DNA of 64,000 nucleotides from Oerskovia flava (GCF_026163685.1 NZ_JAOXSR010000002.1:424130-488129); one strand, 5' to 3'; counted from the stretch's first letter, positions 30,861 through 40,198 are shown. Program-made: numbers and translations. The notes: a model not told the origin generated them from the letters alone.

Positions 30861-33026
30861 TCAGTCGATCCCTTCGGCGGCGAGCGCGTCGGAGAGCAGC
30901 GCGACGAGGGCGTCGAGCTGGACGTCGGTGGACGACGAGACGTCGTCGTCGCCCGCCCCGTCCAGTGCCCGTGCGGCCAGCCCGGACTTGCTGTCGATGA
31001 GCTCGGCGATCGTCGAGTCGATGGTCTGGGCCGCGATGATCCGCCACGCGGTGACCGGCTCGGCCTGGCCGATCCGGTGGATCCGGTCGATGGCCTGGGT
31101 CTGCTCGGCGTGCGTCCACGACAGCTCGGCGAGCACCATGTTGGAGGCCACCTGGAGGTTCAGCCCCACTCCGGCGGCCGTCAGGGAGCACACCACGATC
31201 GACACGTCGGGGTCTTGCGTGAACGCGGCGATGTTCTTCTCGCGCACCGTGGTCGACTGGTCACCGCGGATGGAGGCGTAGCCGATGCCGCGGTCCGCGA
31301 AGACCTGCTCGGCGTGGTCCATCACGTCGACATGCTTGGCGAAGAACACCACCTTGCCGACGTTGCGGGCGAGCTGCGCGGCGTAGTCGGCCGCCAGTCC
31401 GGCCTTGGCCTGACCGATCCGGCGGACCATCGTGAACACGTTCTCGCCACCGGCCCGCGAGCTCGAGTCCTTGAGCTCCGACGCCGCCACCCTGCGTGCG
31501 AGGGCGAGGTCGACCCCGTCGGCGGCGGCGTCGTGGTCGTCGACGGCGTCGACGACACGCGCCTCCACGGCGGACCGGTAGCGGCCGATCAGTCGGCGGG
31601 CGAGCGCGGTCTCGGCGGCCCGGATCGATCGTCCCACGGCGCCGTCGAGCTCGACCGGCAGGTCCGCCACCCGCCGGGCGGGGATGTCGGCGACCACCTC
31701 GGACTTGCGACGCCGCACGATGCCCAGGTCGATCACGGCGGCCCGGGCGGCGGAGTAGAACCCCATGTCGGCCGGGGTGAGCCCGGTCTCCTCGAGCGCG
31801 GTCAGCAGCGCGGCGAGCGGCTTCTTGTCGTCGATCCACCCGAGGAACTGCCAGATAGCCCGGAAGTCCTCGATATCGTTGATCAGCGGGGTGCCGGTGA
31901 GCGCCATGAGGAGCGGCCGGGCGGTCCGTTCCCGGATCCGCTCGGAGACGGCGAGCACGTGCTGGGAGCGCTGAGAACCCTTGTTCTTGATGTAGTGCGC
32001 CTCGTCGACGACCATGCCGCGGAAACCGAGGTCGCCGAGCCAGCCGACGTGCCGGTCCAGGAGCTCGTAGTTCACGATCACGACGTCCGCGAACCCGTCG
32101 ACCCGCTCGCCGTCGCCATGGACAACGGTCGAGCGACGCTGCGGCGACCACATCCCGACCTCGTGCGCCCAGTTCGTCTTCACCACGTTGGGCGCCACGA
32201 CCAGCAGCGGGTAGGCGTCGGCCGCCTGGGCGGCGAGCAGCGCCTGGGCGGTCTTGCCGAGCCCGGGCTCGTCGGCGAGCAGGAAGGTGCGGTGGCCGCG
32301 AGCCGCGGCCTCGACGACCTGTGCCTGGTGCGGCATCAGCGTCCGGCCCTGCGGAGCGGACACCGAGCGTGGCACAGGAAGCGGCATGCAGGCCGGTGCG
32401 CCGGGGTCGGCGTACTCGAAGGACCGGAAGAGCGGCTCGAGCAGCTCCCAGCCTGCCAGTCGGCGGGCCCGCGGGGCCCGCCGCTCGGCCGCAGCCTCGA
32501 AGTCGGGGGCGAGGAACGGGTTCGCCCGCTGGCGCGAGATCACCGAGAGGGGCACCACCCGCTTCTCCGCACCGGGCACCGGCGCGGGCGGCGCGGCCGG
32601 CGGGGGCTCCTCGGGCGGCTCCAGCCCGCCGGCGCGCATCACGGTCGCCATGAAGGTGCGTGCCCCCTCGGAGACCCGGGCGTCCTCGGCGAGCAGCTCG
32701 AGCAGCGAGGTGTCCCGGGCAGCGATCTTCGCCAGCAGCGTCGCCACCCCGTCGAGACGCTTGAGCTGCTGGACCCGCTGGGACTCGGTCAGGGCGGCGT
32801 CGGCCCGTACCCGGGCCCGCTCCTCCCGCACGAGGAGCGCGACGACCTGGAACTTCGTGCGGACCACCGGGCGCGTCGGCGGTCGCTGCACGGCGCCGTC
32901 GACCTCGCGGGCGATGTCCGCGAGCACCGGGATGATCCCTTGCTCCGCGGGCCGCGGGGCGCGGCGGCCCGGGGCGCCGGACCCCGTCCGCGCGCGGCCG
33001 GACCGGCGTTGGCCTGGTCGTGCCAC
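30861..33026 (-). CDS. SNF2-family DEAD/DEAH helicase
   Basis: A 721-residue Swi2/Snf2-type ATPase expected to translocate on DNA or remodel protein-DNA complexes. The N-terminal 230 residues are specific to this subfamily. The core begins near 245: motif I ADEPGLGKTAQ, II VVDEAHYIKN, III MALTGTPLIND, then the second RecA lobe with VVFFAKHVDVMDHAEQVF, SLTAAGVGLNLQ and QAIDRIHRIGQ (motif VI). No SWIM zinc finger or nuclease domain is present. Start is GTG at 33026, chosen because GGAGGAG precedes it by a few bases; the upstream open frame has no such site. It stands alone and no restriction or defence genes flank it. Confidence 0.9.
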   Translation of the reverse strand: MARPGQRRSGRARTGSGAPGRRAPRPAEQGIIPVLADIAREVDGAVQRPPTRPVVRTKFQVVALLVREERARVRADAALTESQRVQQLKRLDGVATLLAKIAARDTSLLELLAEDARVSEGARTFMATVMRAGGLEPPEEPPPAAPPAPVPGAEKRVVPLSVISRQRANPFLAPDFEAAAERRAPRARRLAGWELLEPLFRSFEYADPGAPACMPLPVPRSVSAPQGRTLMPHQAQVVEAAARGHRTFLLADEPGLGKTAQALLAAQAADAYPLLVVAPNVVKTNWAHEVGMWSPQRRSTVVHGDGERVDGFADVVIVNYELLDRHVGWLGDLGFRGMVVDEAHYIKNKGSQRSQHVLAVSERIRERTARPLLMALTGTPLINDIEDFRAIWQFLGWIDDKKPLAALLTALEETGLTPADMGFYSAARAAVIDLGIVRRRKSEVVADIPARRVADLPVELDGAVGRSIRAAETALARRLIGRYRSAVEARVVDAVDDHDAAADGVDLALARRVAASELKDSSSRAGGENVFTMVRRIGQAKAGLAADYAAQLARNVGKVVFFAKHVDVMDHAEQVFADRGIGYASIRGDQSTTVREKNIAAFTQDPDVSIVVCSLTAAGVGLNLQVASNMVLAELSWTHAEQTQAIDRIHRIGQAEPVTAWRIIAAQTIDSTIAELIDSKSGLAARALDGAGDDDVSSSTDVQLDALVALLSDALAAEGID

Positions 33027-33401
33027 ATCTCCTCCTTCGCTGCAACCCTCCCGCGACCGCGGCGCGATGCGCCGTGCCGCGCCCGCGCGCCCAGGACCGG
33101 TCGGACGCCGGACACCGGCCCGTGAGGCAGGAAGCCCGGGCCAGGGCGCTCCGATCGGCCGCCGGGTCACCGCGCAGCGTCCCCGCCTGCGCCGGCCCCG
33201 CGGACCCGTGCTCGCGCCGATGGCGACACGTAGCCGGGAGTCTCCGGGGACCACCGCGCGCCACGGACGTGGCGACGCTCGATCGCCGGAGAACCTGGAG
33301 TCTACCGCCGCGCACGGGTCTGACGAGGCAACCCGATGAGTTCACCGGCGCGATCGGGTCTACCCCTGGGACCAGAGACGACGAGCGAACCGGAGCGGAC
33401 C
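33027..33401. other. 375-nt intergenic region without a convincing gene
   Basis: This gap lies between the divergent SNF2 and DHFR-like genes. Open frames here are proline- and arginine-rich and lack ribosome sites. One -10-like hexamer, TAGACT on the minus strand (33299-33304), could belong to a long-leader promoter of the SNF2 gene. No repeat or RNA structure stands out. Confidence 0.5.
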
Positions 33402-34055
33402 ATGGGATCCATCGAGATCGAGCTGTTCACGACCCTCGACCTCGTCGGGCAGGCGCCCGGCGGCCCGGACGAGGACCCTGAGGGGTTCCCGTTCGGCGGC
33501 TGGCAGGCACCCTTGCTCGACGACGTCGCCGGGGCGCAGGTGGCCGCCGCGTATGCGGGCACGGACGCGCTCCTGCTGGGCCGGCGCACGTACGACATCT
33601 TCGCCGCGTACTGGCCCCACCAGGAGGGTGGGGACGACGACGACATCGCGACGCTCTTCAACCGCGTCCCCAAGTACGTCGCCTCCCGCGGGACGCCGGA
33701 CCTTCCCTGGGCAGGGTCGACCCGTCTCGGGCCCGACCTGGCGGGCGCCGTGCGCGAGGTCCGCGACCGGCACGAGCACGTAAAGGTCGTCGGCAGCCTG
33801 AACCTGGTGCAGACGCTCCTGCGCGACAAGCTCTTCGACCGTCTCGACCTGTGGGTGCACCCGATCGTGCTCGGCGTCGGCAAGACGCTGTTCGACGGCG
33901 GCGCGGTGCCCACCAACCTCACCCTCCTCGAACCGCCCACGGCCAGCCCCCAGGGCACCGTGCTCCTGCGCTACGGTCTGGCGGAGGGCACGCCCGGGAC
34001 GGGTGACATGAGCGCACCCGCCCGGGGCGTCGCGAGTGCCGAGCACGACGCCTGA
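33402..34055 (+). CDS. Dihydrofolate reductase-fold (RibD C-terminal-like) protein
   Basis: A 217-residue protein of the RibD_C/DHFR-like family common in actinobacteria. These are probable NADPH-dependent reductases of unknown substrate. The N-terminal MGSIEIELFTTLDLVGQAPGG, the LLLGRRTYDIFAAYWP motif near residue 65 and VKVVGSLNLVQTLLRDKLFDRLDLWVHPIVLG are the family pattern. It carries a Gly-rich, Asp-rich insertion (GGDDDDIATLFN). Start ATG at 33402 has only a weak GGAG upstream. Twelve nucleotides separate it from the VOC gene, so the two are likely one operon. Confidence 0.9.
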   Translation: MGSIEIELFTTLDLVGQAPGGPDEDPEGFPFGGWQAPLLDDVAGAQVAAAYAGTDALLLGRRTYDIFAAYWPHQEGGDDDDIATLFNRVPKYVASRGTPDLPWAGSTRLGPDLAGAVREVRDRHEHVKVVGSLNLVQTLLRDKLFDRLDLWVHPIVLGVGKTLFDGGAVPTNLTLLEPPTASPQGTVLLRYGLAEGTPGTGDMSAPARGVASAEHDA

Positions 34056-34067
34056 GAGGGGCACGAC

Positions 34068-34511
34068 ATGGCGATCCAGCGGATGGACAACGTCGGCGTC
34101 GTCGTCGACGACCTCGACGCGGCGGTGGCGTTCTTCCTCGAGCTCGGGATGGAGCTCGAGGGCAGGACACCGATCGAGGCGGAGTGGGCGGGTCGCGTCG
34201 TCGGTCTCGACGGGATGCGCTCCGAGATCGCGATGATGCGCGTGCCCGACGGTCCGGGCCGGCTCGAGCTGGTCCGGTACGACTCCCCGCCGCCGGTCGA
34301 GGCCGGCCTGCGGGACGCGCCGCCCCACACGCTGGGCCTGCACCGCGTGATGTTCGCCGTCGACGACATCGACGACACGGTCGAACGCCTCCGCGGCCAC
34401 GGGGCCGAGCTCGTCGGGGAGATCACCCGGTTCGAGGACGCGTTCCGGCTCTGCTACCTGCGCGGCCCGGGCGGGATCATCGTCGCGCTGGCCGAGCAGA
34501 TCGGGCCCTGA
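34068..34511 (+). CDS. VOC (glyoxalase/bleomycin resistance) family protein
   Basis: A 147-residue protein of the vicinal oxygen chelate fold with two beta-alpha-beta-beta-beta modules: MDNVGVVVDDLDAAVAFFLELGMELEG and LHRVMFAVDDIDDTVERLRGHGAELVG. A possible metal residue set is partly visible (His in GLHRVMF, Glu in the module ends). Such proteins include dioxygenases, lyases and drug-binding proteins, so the reaction cannot be named. ATG at 34068 has GAGAGGGG upstream. It follows the DHFR-like gene closely. Confidence 0.9.
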   Translation: MAIQRMDNVGVVVDDLDAAVAFFLELGMELEGRTPIEAEWAGRVVGLDGMRSEIAMMRVPDGPGRLELVRYDSPPPVEAGLRDAPPHTLGLHRVMFAVDDIDDTVERLRGHGAELVGEITRFEDAFRLCYLRGPGGIIVALAEQIGP

Positions 34512-34547
34512 CCCTACCCTCTCCGGTCGTCGGGGCCGCGAGCCGCG

Positions 34548-34916
34548 CTACGGGGCGACGGACGGTTCGCCACGCAGGACCGAGGACATCTTCTTGCCGC
34601 GTGCGACCTCGTCGACCAGCTTGTCCATCAAACGGATCTTCTGCAGGAGCGGGTCGTCGATGTCCTCGACACGATGGCCGCAGATCACGCCCGTGATGAG
34701 CGACACGTTCGGGTTCATCGCCGGCGCCTGGTCGAAGAACGTCTCGAGATCGACCTCGTCGGAGATCACCTTCTCGAGCCCGGCGGCGTCGTAGCCGGTG
34801 AGCCAGGTGATGACCGTGTCGACATCGGCTCGGGACCTGCCCTTGCGCTCCACCTTGGTCACGTAGAGCGGGTAGATGCTGGCGAAGCTCATCCCGAAGA
34901 TTCGCGGGCGTGTCAT
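34548..34916 (-). CDS. DUF2200 domain-containing protein
   Basis: A 122-residue protein of the DUF2200 family, function unknown. The conserved pattern is easy to follow: IFGMSFASIYPLYVTKVERKGRS, VITWLTGYDAAGL and NPNVSLITGVICGHRVEDIDDPLLQKIRLMDKLVDEVARGKKM. Length is normal for the family. Start is ATG at 34916. It follows the DUF6580 gene in the same direction with a 22-nt gap, so it may be the last gene of a three-gene minus-strand transcript. Confidence 0.9.
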   Translation of the reverse strand: MTRPRIFGMSFASIYPLYVTKVERKGRSRADVDTVITWLTGYDAAGLEKVISDEVDLETFFDQAPAMNPNVSLITGVICGHRVEDIDDPLLQKIRLMDKLVDEVARGKKMSSVLRGEPSVAP

Positions 34917-34938
34917 CAGTGCCTCCTCCGTGCCCGCC

Positions 34939-35523
34939 TCAGGCGTGGCGGACCGCGACGGCAGCGAGTCCGTGGGCGGTCTCCAGACGTTCGACGAGCA
35001 GTGTCACACCGGCGGCGAGCGGCAGCAGCACGAGGTTACCGATCAGCATCGTCCGCAGGAAGGGCAGCCCGGCGACATAGCTCGCGACGAGCCCTTCGAC
35101 GCCCGCCGGGTACCAGGTGCCGCGGCTCTGGAGCCAGACCCCGAAGTTCGTCCAGGCGAAGAACCACAGCGACGCACCGACGCCGAACACCGCGCCCGCG
35201 CCGACCCGGCGCCAGCCCTGCCGGTCACCGACGAGCAGCGAGCCCAGCCCGACGACGAGCCACGCGCTCCAGGTGAAGAGCGCGATGGCGGTGTTGCCCA
35301 GCACGACGTCCGAGACGACCGTGACAGCCAGGGGCACGACGAACGCCCAGCGCGAGCGCAGCAGGACGGTCGCGATGAACGTCGCGGCCGTGACGAGCTC
35401 GAGGTTCGGCGGCGCGCCGAGGTCCGCGCGCACGAGCCGCCACACGACGGCGAGCACCGCGAAGGCGACGACCAGCGCAGGTCGCCACCAGCGCGTCAGG
35501 AGGTGAACGTCTCGAGCTTCCAC
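34939..35523 (-). CDS. DUF6580-type membrane protein, ECF S-component-like
   Basis: A 194-residue polytopic membrane protein with about six helices, including PALVVAFAVLAVVWRLV, WAFVVPLAVTVVSDVVLG, AIALFTWSAWLVVGLGSLLVG and MLIGNLVLLPLAAGVTLLVE. It resembles DUF6580 proteins and, in size and helix pattern, the substrate-binding S components of ECF vitamin transporters. The start is uncertain: GTG at 35523 lies inside the end of the DUF4430 gene, giving a 28-nt overlap and implying tight coupling. The link to vitamin uptake is inference from the neighbouring DUF4430 lipoprotein. Confidence 0.75.
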   Translation of the reverse strand: MEARDVHLLTRWWRPALVVAFAVLAVVWRLVRADLGAPPNLELVTAATFIATVLLRSRWAFVVPLAVTVVSDVVLGNTAIALFTWSAWLVVGLGSLLVGDRQGWRRVGAGAVFGVGASLWFFAWTNFGVWLQSRGTWYPAGVEGLVASYVAGLPFLRTMLIGNLVLLPLAAGVTLLVERLETAHGLAAVAVRHA

Positions 35524-35966
35524 GTGATCTCGTCCCCGTCCTCGGTGTCGAGCGAGCCGGCTCCCACGGTAGCCATCTCGCCGTTGACGTACAGCGCCCA
35601 GAACTCGCCGTCCGGGTCGGCGGACACGCCGTCGATCCCCGTGACGAACGCGTTCTCCCCCTCGCCCGACACCTCGGCCGACGGGTCGGCCTCGAGGAGA
35701 AGCTCGAGCGCGGTGCTCCCCTCCCGGCCCTCGTAGGAGAGCTCCGGGGCCTCCCCGGTCGGCTCGTCCTGCTCGTCGGCGTCGTCCTGCGGAGCCTCGG
35801 ACGTCTCCTCGCTCGCCGTGCTCTCCGAGACCGTCGGGGAGGCGGACGCCTCGTCGTTCCCCGACGCGGAGCAGCCCACGAGCAGGCCTGCGGCGAGCAG
35901 GAGGGAGGTCAGGACGGTGAACGAGCGCGCGGGCGCCTCGCGGAAGGTTCGGAGAGTCACGCGCAC
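35496..35966 (-). CDS. DUF4430 (transcobalamin C-terminal-like) lipoprotein
   Basis: A 156-residue secreted lipoprotein. The signal peptide ends in a lipobox LLVGC with Cys32. A Ser/Glu/Asp-rich linker runs to about 75. The DUF4430 domain occupies about 78-156, with the family landmarks GSTALELLLEA, FVTGIDGVSADPDGEFWALYVNGE and DGDEITWKLE. This fold is that of the C-terminal domain of transcobalamin and intrinsic factor, so binding of a corrinoid is possible but unproven. It overlaps the DUF6580 membrane-protein gene by 28 nt. Start is GTG at 35966. Confidence 0.88.
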   Translation of the reverse strand: MRVTLRTFREAPARSFTVLTSLLLAAGLLVGCSASGNDEASASPTVSESTASEETSEAPQDDADEQDEPTGEAPELSYEGREGSTALELLLEADPSAEVSGEGENAFVTGIDGVSADPDGEFWALYVNGEMATVGAGSLDTEDGDEITWKLETFTS

Positions 35967-36027
35967 AGCCTACGGAGCGCCGACGACGTCGCGTCCCGGT
36001 CGACCGACAGGCGGACGCGACGCGTGG

Positions 36028-38157
36028 TCAGGCGTCGATGCGGGCGCGGTCCAGCTCGGCCGCCCCAGCGATGATGAAGTCCTTGCGGGGGGCGACGTCC
36101 GAGCCCATGAGCAGCTCGAACACCCGCTCGGCGGCCTCGGCGTGCTCGGCCGTCACACGACGCAGGGTGCGGTGGCGCGGGTCCATGGTGGTCTCGGCCA
36201 GCTGGTCGGCATCCATCTCACCGAGGCCCTTGTAGCGCTGGATGTCCTCCTTGTAGCGCTTGCCGGCGCGGTCGAGCTTCTTCATCGTCGACACGAGCTC
36301 GGCTTCGGAGTAGGTGTAGACGTACTCGTTCTTGCGCTTGCCCGAGCCGATGACCTCGATCCGGTGCAGCGGCGGGACGGCCGCGAAGACTCGCCCGGCG
36401 TCCACGAGCGGTCGCATGTAGCGGAAGAAGAGCGTGAGGAGCAGGGTCCGGATGTGCGCGCCGTCGACGTCGGCGTCGGTCATGAGGACGATCTTGCCGT
36501 AGCGCGCGGCCTCGAGGTCGAAGGACCGACCCGAGCCGGCGCCGATCACCTGGATGATCGCCGCGCACTCCGCGTTGCGGAGCATGTCGCTGACGGAGGC
36601 CTTCTGGACGTTGAGGATCTTGCCGCGGATCGGCAGCAGGGCCTGGAAGTCCGAGCTGCGGGCGAGCTTGGCCGTGCCGAGCGCGCTGTCGCCCTCGACG
36701 ATGAACAGCTCGCTGCGGGCGACGTCGTCGCTGCGGCAGTCGGCGAGCTTCGACGGCAGGGAGGACGACTCGAGGGCGTTCTTGCGCCGCGAGATCTCCT
36801 TCTGCTTGCGCGCGGTGATGCGCGCCCGCATCTCGGCGACGACCTTGTCGAGCAGGAGCGAGGCCTGCGCCTTGTCGTCACGCTTGCTGGACGTCAGGAC
36901 GGCGCCCAGCTGCTGCTCGACGACGCGCGCCACGATCGCCCGGACCGGCGCCGTCCCGAGGACCTCCTTGGTCTGCCCCTCGAACTGCGGTTCCGCGAGG
37001 CGCACCGTGAGCACTGCGGTGAGGCCGGCCAGGACGTCGTCCTTCTCGATCTTCTCCGCGCCGTCCTTCGTGGAGACCTTCAGCCGGCGTGCGTTCGACT
37101 CGACGGCCTTGCTGACGACCTTCAGCAGTCCTGCCTCGAAGCCGCGCAGGTGGGAGCCGCCCTTCGGTGTCGCGATGATGTTGACGAACGTCCGGACCTC
37201 GGTCTCGTAGCCCGTGCCCCATCGCAGCGCGACGTCGACCTCGCACTCCCTCGTGACCTCCTGCGGGCTCAGGTGGCCGCGGTCGTCGAGGACGGGAACG
37301 GTCTCCTTGAACGACCCGGTGCCGGTCAGGTGCCAGGTCGAGGTGACGGCCGTGTCCGGGGCGAGGAAGTCGGCGAAGTCGACGGTGCCGCCCGTGGCGA
37401 GGAAGCGCTCCTCGTGCGGGCCGTCCTGGCCGGGTGTGCCCGGCAGCCCGCGCTCGTCGCGCAGGGTGATGGCCAGACCCGGGACGAGGAACGTCGTCTG
37501 GCGGATCCGGGTCACGAGCTCGTCGTAGGAGAAGACCGCGCTCTTGGGGAAGACCTGCCGGTCCGCCCAGTAACGCACTCGCGTCCCGGTGCGCCCGCGC
37601 GGAGCCTTGCCCACGACCGTGAGCTCGGAGTGGTCGACGAAGGGGGTGAAGGGCGACTCGGGCGACGGCCCGGCCGCGCCGTCGGCAAAGAGGCCGGGCT
37701 CTCCGCGGTGGAAGGTCATCCGGTGCGTCTTCGAACCGCGGTCAACCTCGACGTCGAGGCGCGCCGACAGTGCGTTGACCACGGACGCACCGACACCGTG
37801 CAGGCCGCCCGACGCCGTGTAGGAGCCACCGCCGAACTTGCCGCCGGCGTGCAGCTTGGTGAAGACGACCTCGACCCCTGACAGTCCCGTCTTGGGCTCC
37901 ACGTCGACGGGGATGCCGCGGCCGTTGTCCTTGACCGTGACCGAGGTGTCGGCGTGCAGCACGATCTCGATCTGGTCGCAGTTGCCCGCGAGCGCCTCGT
38001 CGACCGAGTTGTCGATGATCTCCCAGAGGCAGTGCATGAGGCCGCGGGAGTCGGTCGACCCGATGTACATCCCGGGGCGCTTGCGGACCGCCTCGAGCCC
38101 CTCGAGCACCGAGAGGTGTCGGGCGGTGTAGCTGGACTCGGCAGAGGTGGTCGTCAC
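36028..38157 (-). CDS. parE: DNA topoisomerase IV subunit B
   Basis: ATPase subunit of topoisomerase IV, 709 residues, partner of ParC. The GHKL ATP site has EIIDNSVDEAL, DNGRGIPVD and GGLHGVGASVVNALS. The transducer follows, and the Toprim metal site has FIVEGDSALG and DADVDGAHIRTLLL. ParE is favoured over GyrB by the length, the absence of a long insertion, and the linkage with a ParC-type partner and the primary sigma gene. Start is GTG at 38157, 8 nt after TAGGCT, with no ribosome site, so it is probably leaderless. Confidence 0.94.
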   Translation of the reverse strand: MTTTSAESSYTARHLSVLEGLEAVRKRPGMYIGSTDSRGLMHCLWEIIDNSVDEALAGNCDQIEIVLHADTSVTVKDNGRGIPVDVEPKTGLSGVEVVFTKLHAGGKFGGGSYTASGGLHGVGASVVNALSARLDVEVDRGSKTHRMTFHRGEPGLFADGAAGPSPESPFTPFVDHSELTVVGKAPRGRTGTRVRYWADRQVFPKSAVFSYDELVTRIRQTTFLVPGLAITLRDERGLPGTPGQDGPHEERFLATGGTVDFADFLAPDTAVTSTWHLTGTGSFKETVPVLDDRGHLSPQEVTRECEVDVALRWGTGYETEVRTFVNIIATPKGGSHLRGFEAGLLKVVSKAVESNARRLKVSTKDGAEKIEKDDVLAGLTAVLTVRLAEPQFEGQTKEVLGTAPVRAIVARVVEQQLGAVLTSSKRDDKAQASLLLDKVVAEMRARITARKQKEISRRKNALESSSLPSKLADCRSDDVARSELFIVEGDSALGTAKLARSSDFQALLPIRGKILNVQKASVSDMLRNAECAAIIQVIGAGSGRSFDLEAARYGKIVLMTDADVDGAHIRTLLLTLFFRYMRPLVDAGRVFAAVPPLHRIEVIGSGKRKNEYVYTYSEAELVSTMKKLDRAGKRYKEDIQRYKGLGEMDADQLAETTMDPRHRTLRRVTAEHAEAAERVFELLMGSDVAPRKDFIIAGAAELDRARIDA

Positions 38158-38165
38158 GGTGCATC

Positions 38166-38171
38166 AGCCTA
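38166..38171 (-). promoter_or_regulatory. -10 box of a leaderless parE transcript
   Basis: TAGGCT on the minus strand ends 8 nt before the GTG start of parE. It is identical to the hexamer before dut and the polyprenyl synthase gene. Confidence 0.5.
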
Positions 38172-38287
38172 GACGAGGCTGCCCACAAACCGTGCGCGGC
38201 CCGCCGTCGCTCTACGCGCGGAGCGAACCCGGGCCTCCGGAGCACGTGAAGAACGGCACGAGGTGGTTACATGGTCTCGTGACTGCT

Positions 38288-38491
38288 ATGACGACAGAAC
38301 CGCTGACCGCTGCCGACAGGTGTGACCGTTGCGGGGCCCAGGCGTACGTCCGCGTGGTCCTGCCCACGGGAGAGCTGCTCTTCTGCGGCCACCACTCCCG
38401 TGCCCACTCGCCCGCGTACGCCGACGTGGCGACGCACGTCCAGGACGAGACCGACCGTCTCCACGCGGAGCACGGCGCGGGCTCCAACTGA
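38288..38491 (+). CDS. DUF7455 small zinc-finger-like protein
   Basis: A 67-residue protein with the strongly conserved core LTAADRCDRCGAQAYVRVVL and LLFCGHHSRAH. The CxxC and CxHH residues suggest a small zinc site. Similar proteins occur beside parE and hrdB/sigA in many actinobacteria; function is unknown. Start is given as ATG 38288; GTG at 38279 is in frame and would give three more residues. It is divergent from parE, convergent with sigA and followed by a strong terminator. Confidence 0.9.
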   Translation: MTTEPLTAADRCDRCGAQAYVRVVLPTGELLFCGHHSRAHSPAYADVATHVQDETDRLHAEHGAGSN

Positions 38492-38513
38492 GGCGCCCCC
38501 TCCCCCGAACAGC

Positions 38514-38550
38514 ACGAGGCCCCGCCCGGTAGAACCGGGCGGGGCCTCGT
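38514..38550. terminator. Perfect 17-bp-stem terminator between DUF7455 gene and sigA
   Basis: Arms 38514-38530 (starting ACGAGGCCCC) and 38534-38550 are exact reverse complements around a 3-nt AGA loop. The hairpin lies between the two convergent genes and can stop transcription from both sides. Confidence 0.8.
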
Positions 38551-38586
38551 CGTCGTGCGGCACGCGCACGGAGCCGTGCGGTGCGC

Positions 38587-40122
38587 TCAGTCCAGGTAGT
38601 CGCGCAGGACCTGCGACCGGCTCGGGTGGCGCAGCTTCGACATCGTCTTGGACTCGATCTGACGGATGCGCTCGCGCGTCACGCCGTAGACCTTGCCGAT
38701 CTCGTCGAGCGTCTTCGGCTGGCCGTCGGACAGGCCGAACCGCATGGAGACCACACCGGCCTCGCGCTCGGAGAGCGTGTCGAGGACCTGGTGCAGCTGC
38801 TCCTGCAGGAGCGTGAAGCTCACGGCGTCCGCGGGGACGACGGCCTCGGAGTCCTCGATGAGGTCACCGAACTCGCTGTCGCCGTCCTCGCCGAGCGGGG
38901 TGTGCAGCGAGATCGGCTCACGCCCGTACTTCTGGACCTCGACGACCTTCTCGGGGGTCATGTCGAGCTCCTTGGCGAGCTCTTCCGGGGTGGGCTCGCG
39001 GCCCAGGTCCTGGAGCATCTGCCGCTGGACGCGGGCGAGCTTGTTGATGACCTCGACCATGTGCACCGGGATACGGATGGTGCGGGCCTGGTCCGCCATC
39101 GCGCGGGTGATCGCCTGCCGGATCCACCACGTCGCGTACGTCGAGAACTTGTAGCCCTTGGTGTAGTCGAACTTCTCGACCGCACGGATCAGACCGAGGT
39201 TGCCCTCCTGGATCAGGTCCAGGAACAGCATGCCGCGGCCGGTGTACCGCTTGGCGAGCGAGACGACCAGACGCAGGTTCGCCTCGAGCAGGTGGTTCTT
39301 CGCCCGCTTGCCGTCGCCGGCGATCCACTGCAGCTCACGGCGCAGCTTCGGGGCGAACTCCTCGCCCGAGCTCAGCCGCTCCTCGGCGAACAGGCCGGCC
39401 TCGATCCGCTTGGCGAGCTCGACCTCCTGCTCGGCGTTCAGCAGCGCGACCTTGCCGATCTGCTTGAGGTAGTCCTTGACCGGGTCCGCGGTGGCGCCCG
39501 CGGTCACGACCTGCTGGACGGGTGCGTCGTCGTCGTCGGCGTCGGAGACGACGAAGCCGCGGCTCTCGTCGGGCTCCTCACCCTTGCCGGCAACGGCGGG
39601 GGCGCCGTCCTCGGGCGTCTCGTCGTCCGCCTCAGGAGCGTCCGCATCGCCCGTCGGGACGTCGGCCGCGCCGGCGCGCTTGCGCGGCGTGCGGGCAGCG
39701 GTCTTGGGTGCGGCCTTGGCCGCCGCCCGCTTGCGGGGGGCGGCGGTCTTCGCAGGTGCCGCCGCGGGCGCCTCGGCGTCCGCCTCGTCACCTGCCGCGG
39801 CCGGGGCCTCGGTGGAGGTCGCGGCGGCGGGCTTCGCTGGCGCCGTCTTCGCGGCGGTCGCACGGACCTTGCTCGACGTCGTGGTCCGGGGAGCCGCGGC
39901 GGCCGCTACCTTCGTGGGGATGTCGACCTCGACGCCGGCTCCGGCGAGCGCTCGGTACACCGCCTTGAGGCGCTTGGCGTCGCTGACGTCCGCGTTCTCG
40001 CACGCGGCACGGAAGCTCTCGGCGTCGACGCGGCCGTTCGCGCTGCCACGTCGCAGGAGGTCCTGAAGAGCGGGGTGCTCGAACTCGCGGGGAAGAGCGG
40101 GAGTCTGGGTGGAGGGCGCCAC
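38587..40122 (-). CDS. sigA: Primary RNA polymerase sigma factor SigA/HrdB
   Basis: Group 1 sigma factor, 511 residues. The first 60 residues are a degenerate N-terminal domain. Residues about 65-190 are an Ala/Lys/Pro-rich then acidic linker. The conserved core starts at [17 protein letters not shown] (region 1.2), then region 2 ([44 protein letters not shown]), region 3 and region 4 ([32 protein letters not shown]). Start is GTG at 40122, supported by AAAGG 7 nt upstream; an in-frame TTG at 40140 is upstream of that site and is rejected. A TACAAT box about 75 nt upstream is the likely promoter. Confidence 0.97.
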   Translation of the reverse strand: MAPSTQTPALPREFEHPALQDLLRRGSANGRVDAESFRAACENADVSDAKRLKAVYRALAGAGVEVDIPTKVAAAAAPRTTTSSKVRATAAKTAPAKPAAATSTEAPAAAGDEADAEAPAAAPAKTAAPRKRAAAKAAPKTAARTPRKRAGAADVPTGDADAPEADDETPEDGAPAVAGKGEEPDESRGFVVSDADDDDAPVQQVVTAGATADPVKDYLKQIGKVALLNAEQEVELAKRIEAGLFAEERLSSGEEFAPKLRRELQWIAGDGKRAKNHLLEANLRLVVSLAKRYTGRGMLFLDLIQEGNLGLIRAVEKFDYTKGYKFSTYATWWIRQAITRAMADQARTIRIPVHMVEVINKLARVQRQMLQDLGREPTPEELAKELDMTPEKVVEVQKYGREPISLHTPLGEDGDSEFGDLIEDSEAVVPADAVSFTLLQEQLHQVLDTLSEREAGVVSMRFGLSDGQPKTLDEIGKVYGVTRERIRQIESKTMSKLRHPSRSQVLRDYLD

Positions 40123-40198
40123 AAACCGACCTTTCGGCAATCACTGAGGGGCGATGAACCGCTGGGCCGGTGCTGTCGGGGCTCCAGCGGACTTCTCT

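Noticed and set aside
30861..33026. SNF2 helicase as part of a defence system
   Set aside because: No nuclease, methyltransferase or phospholipase-type partner gene is adjacent, and neighbours are unrelated metabolic genes.
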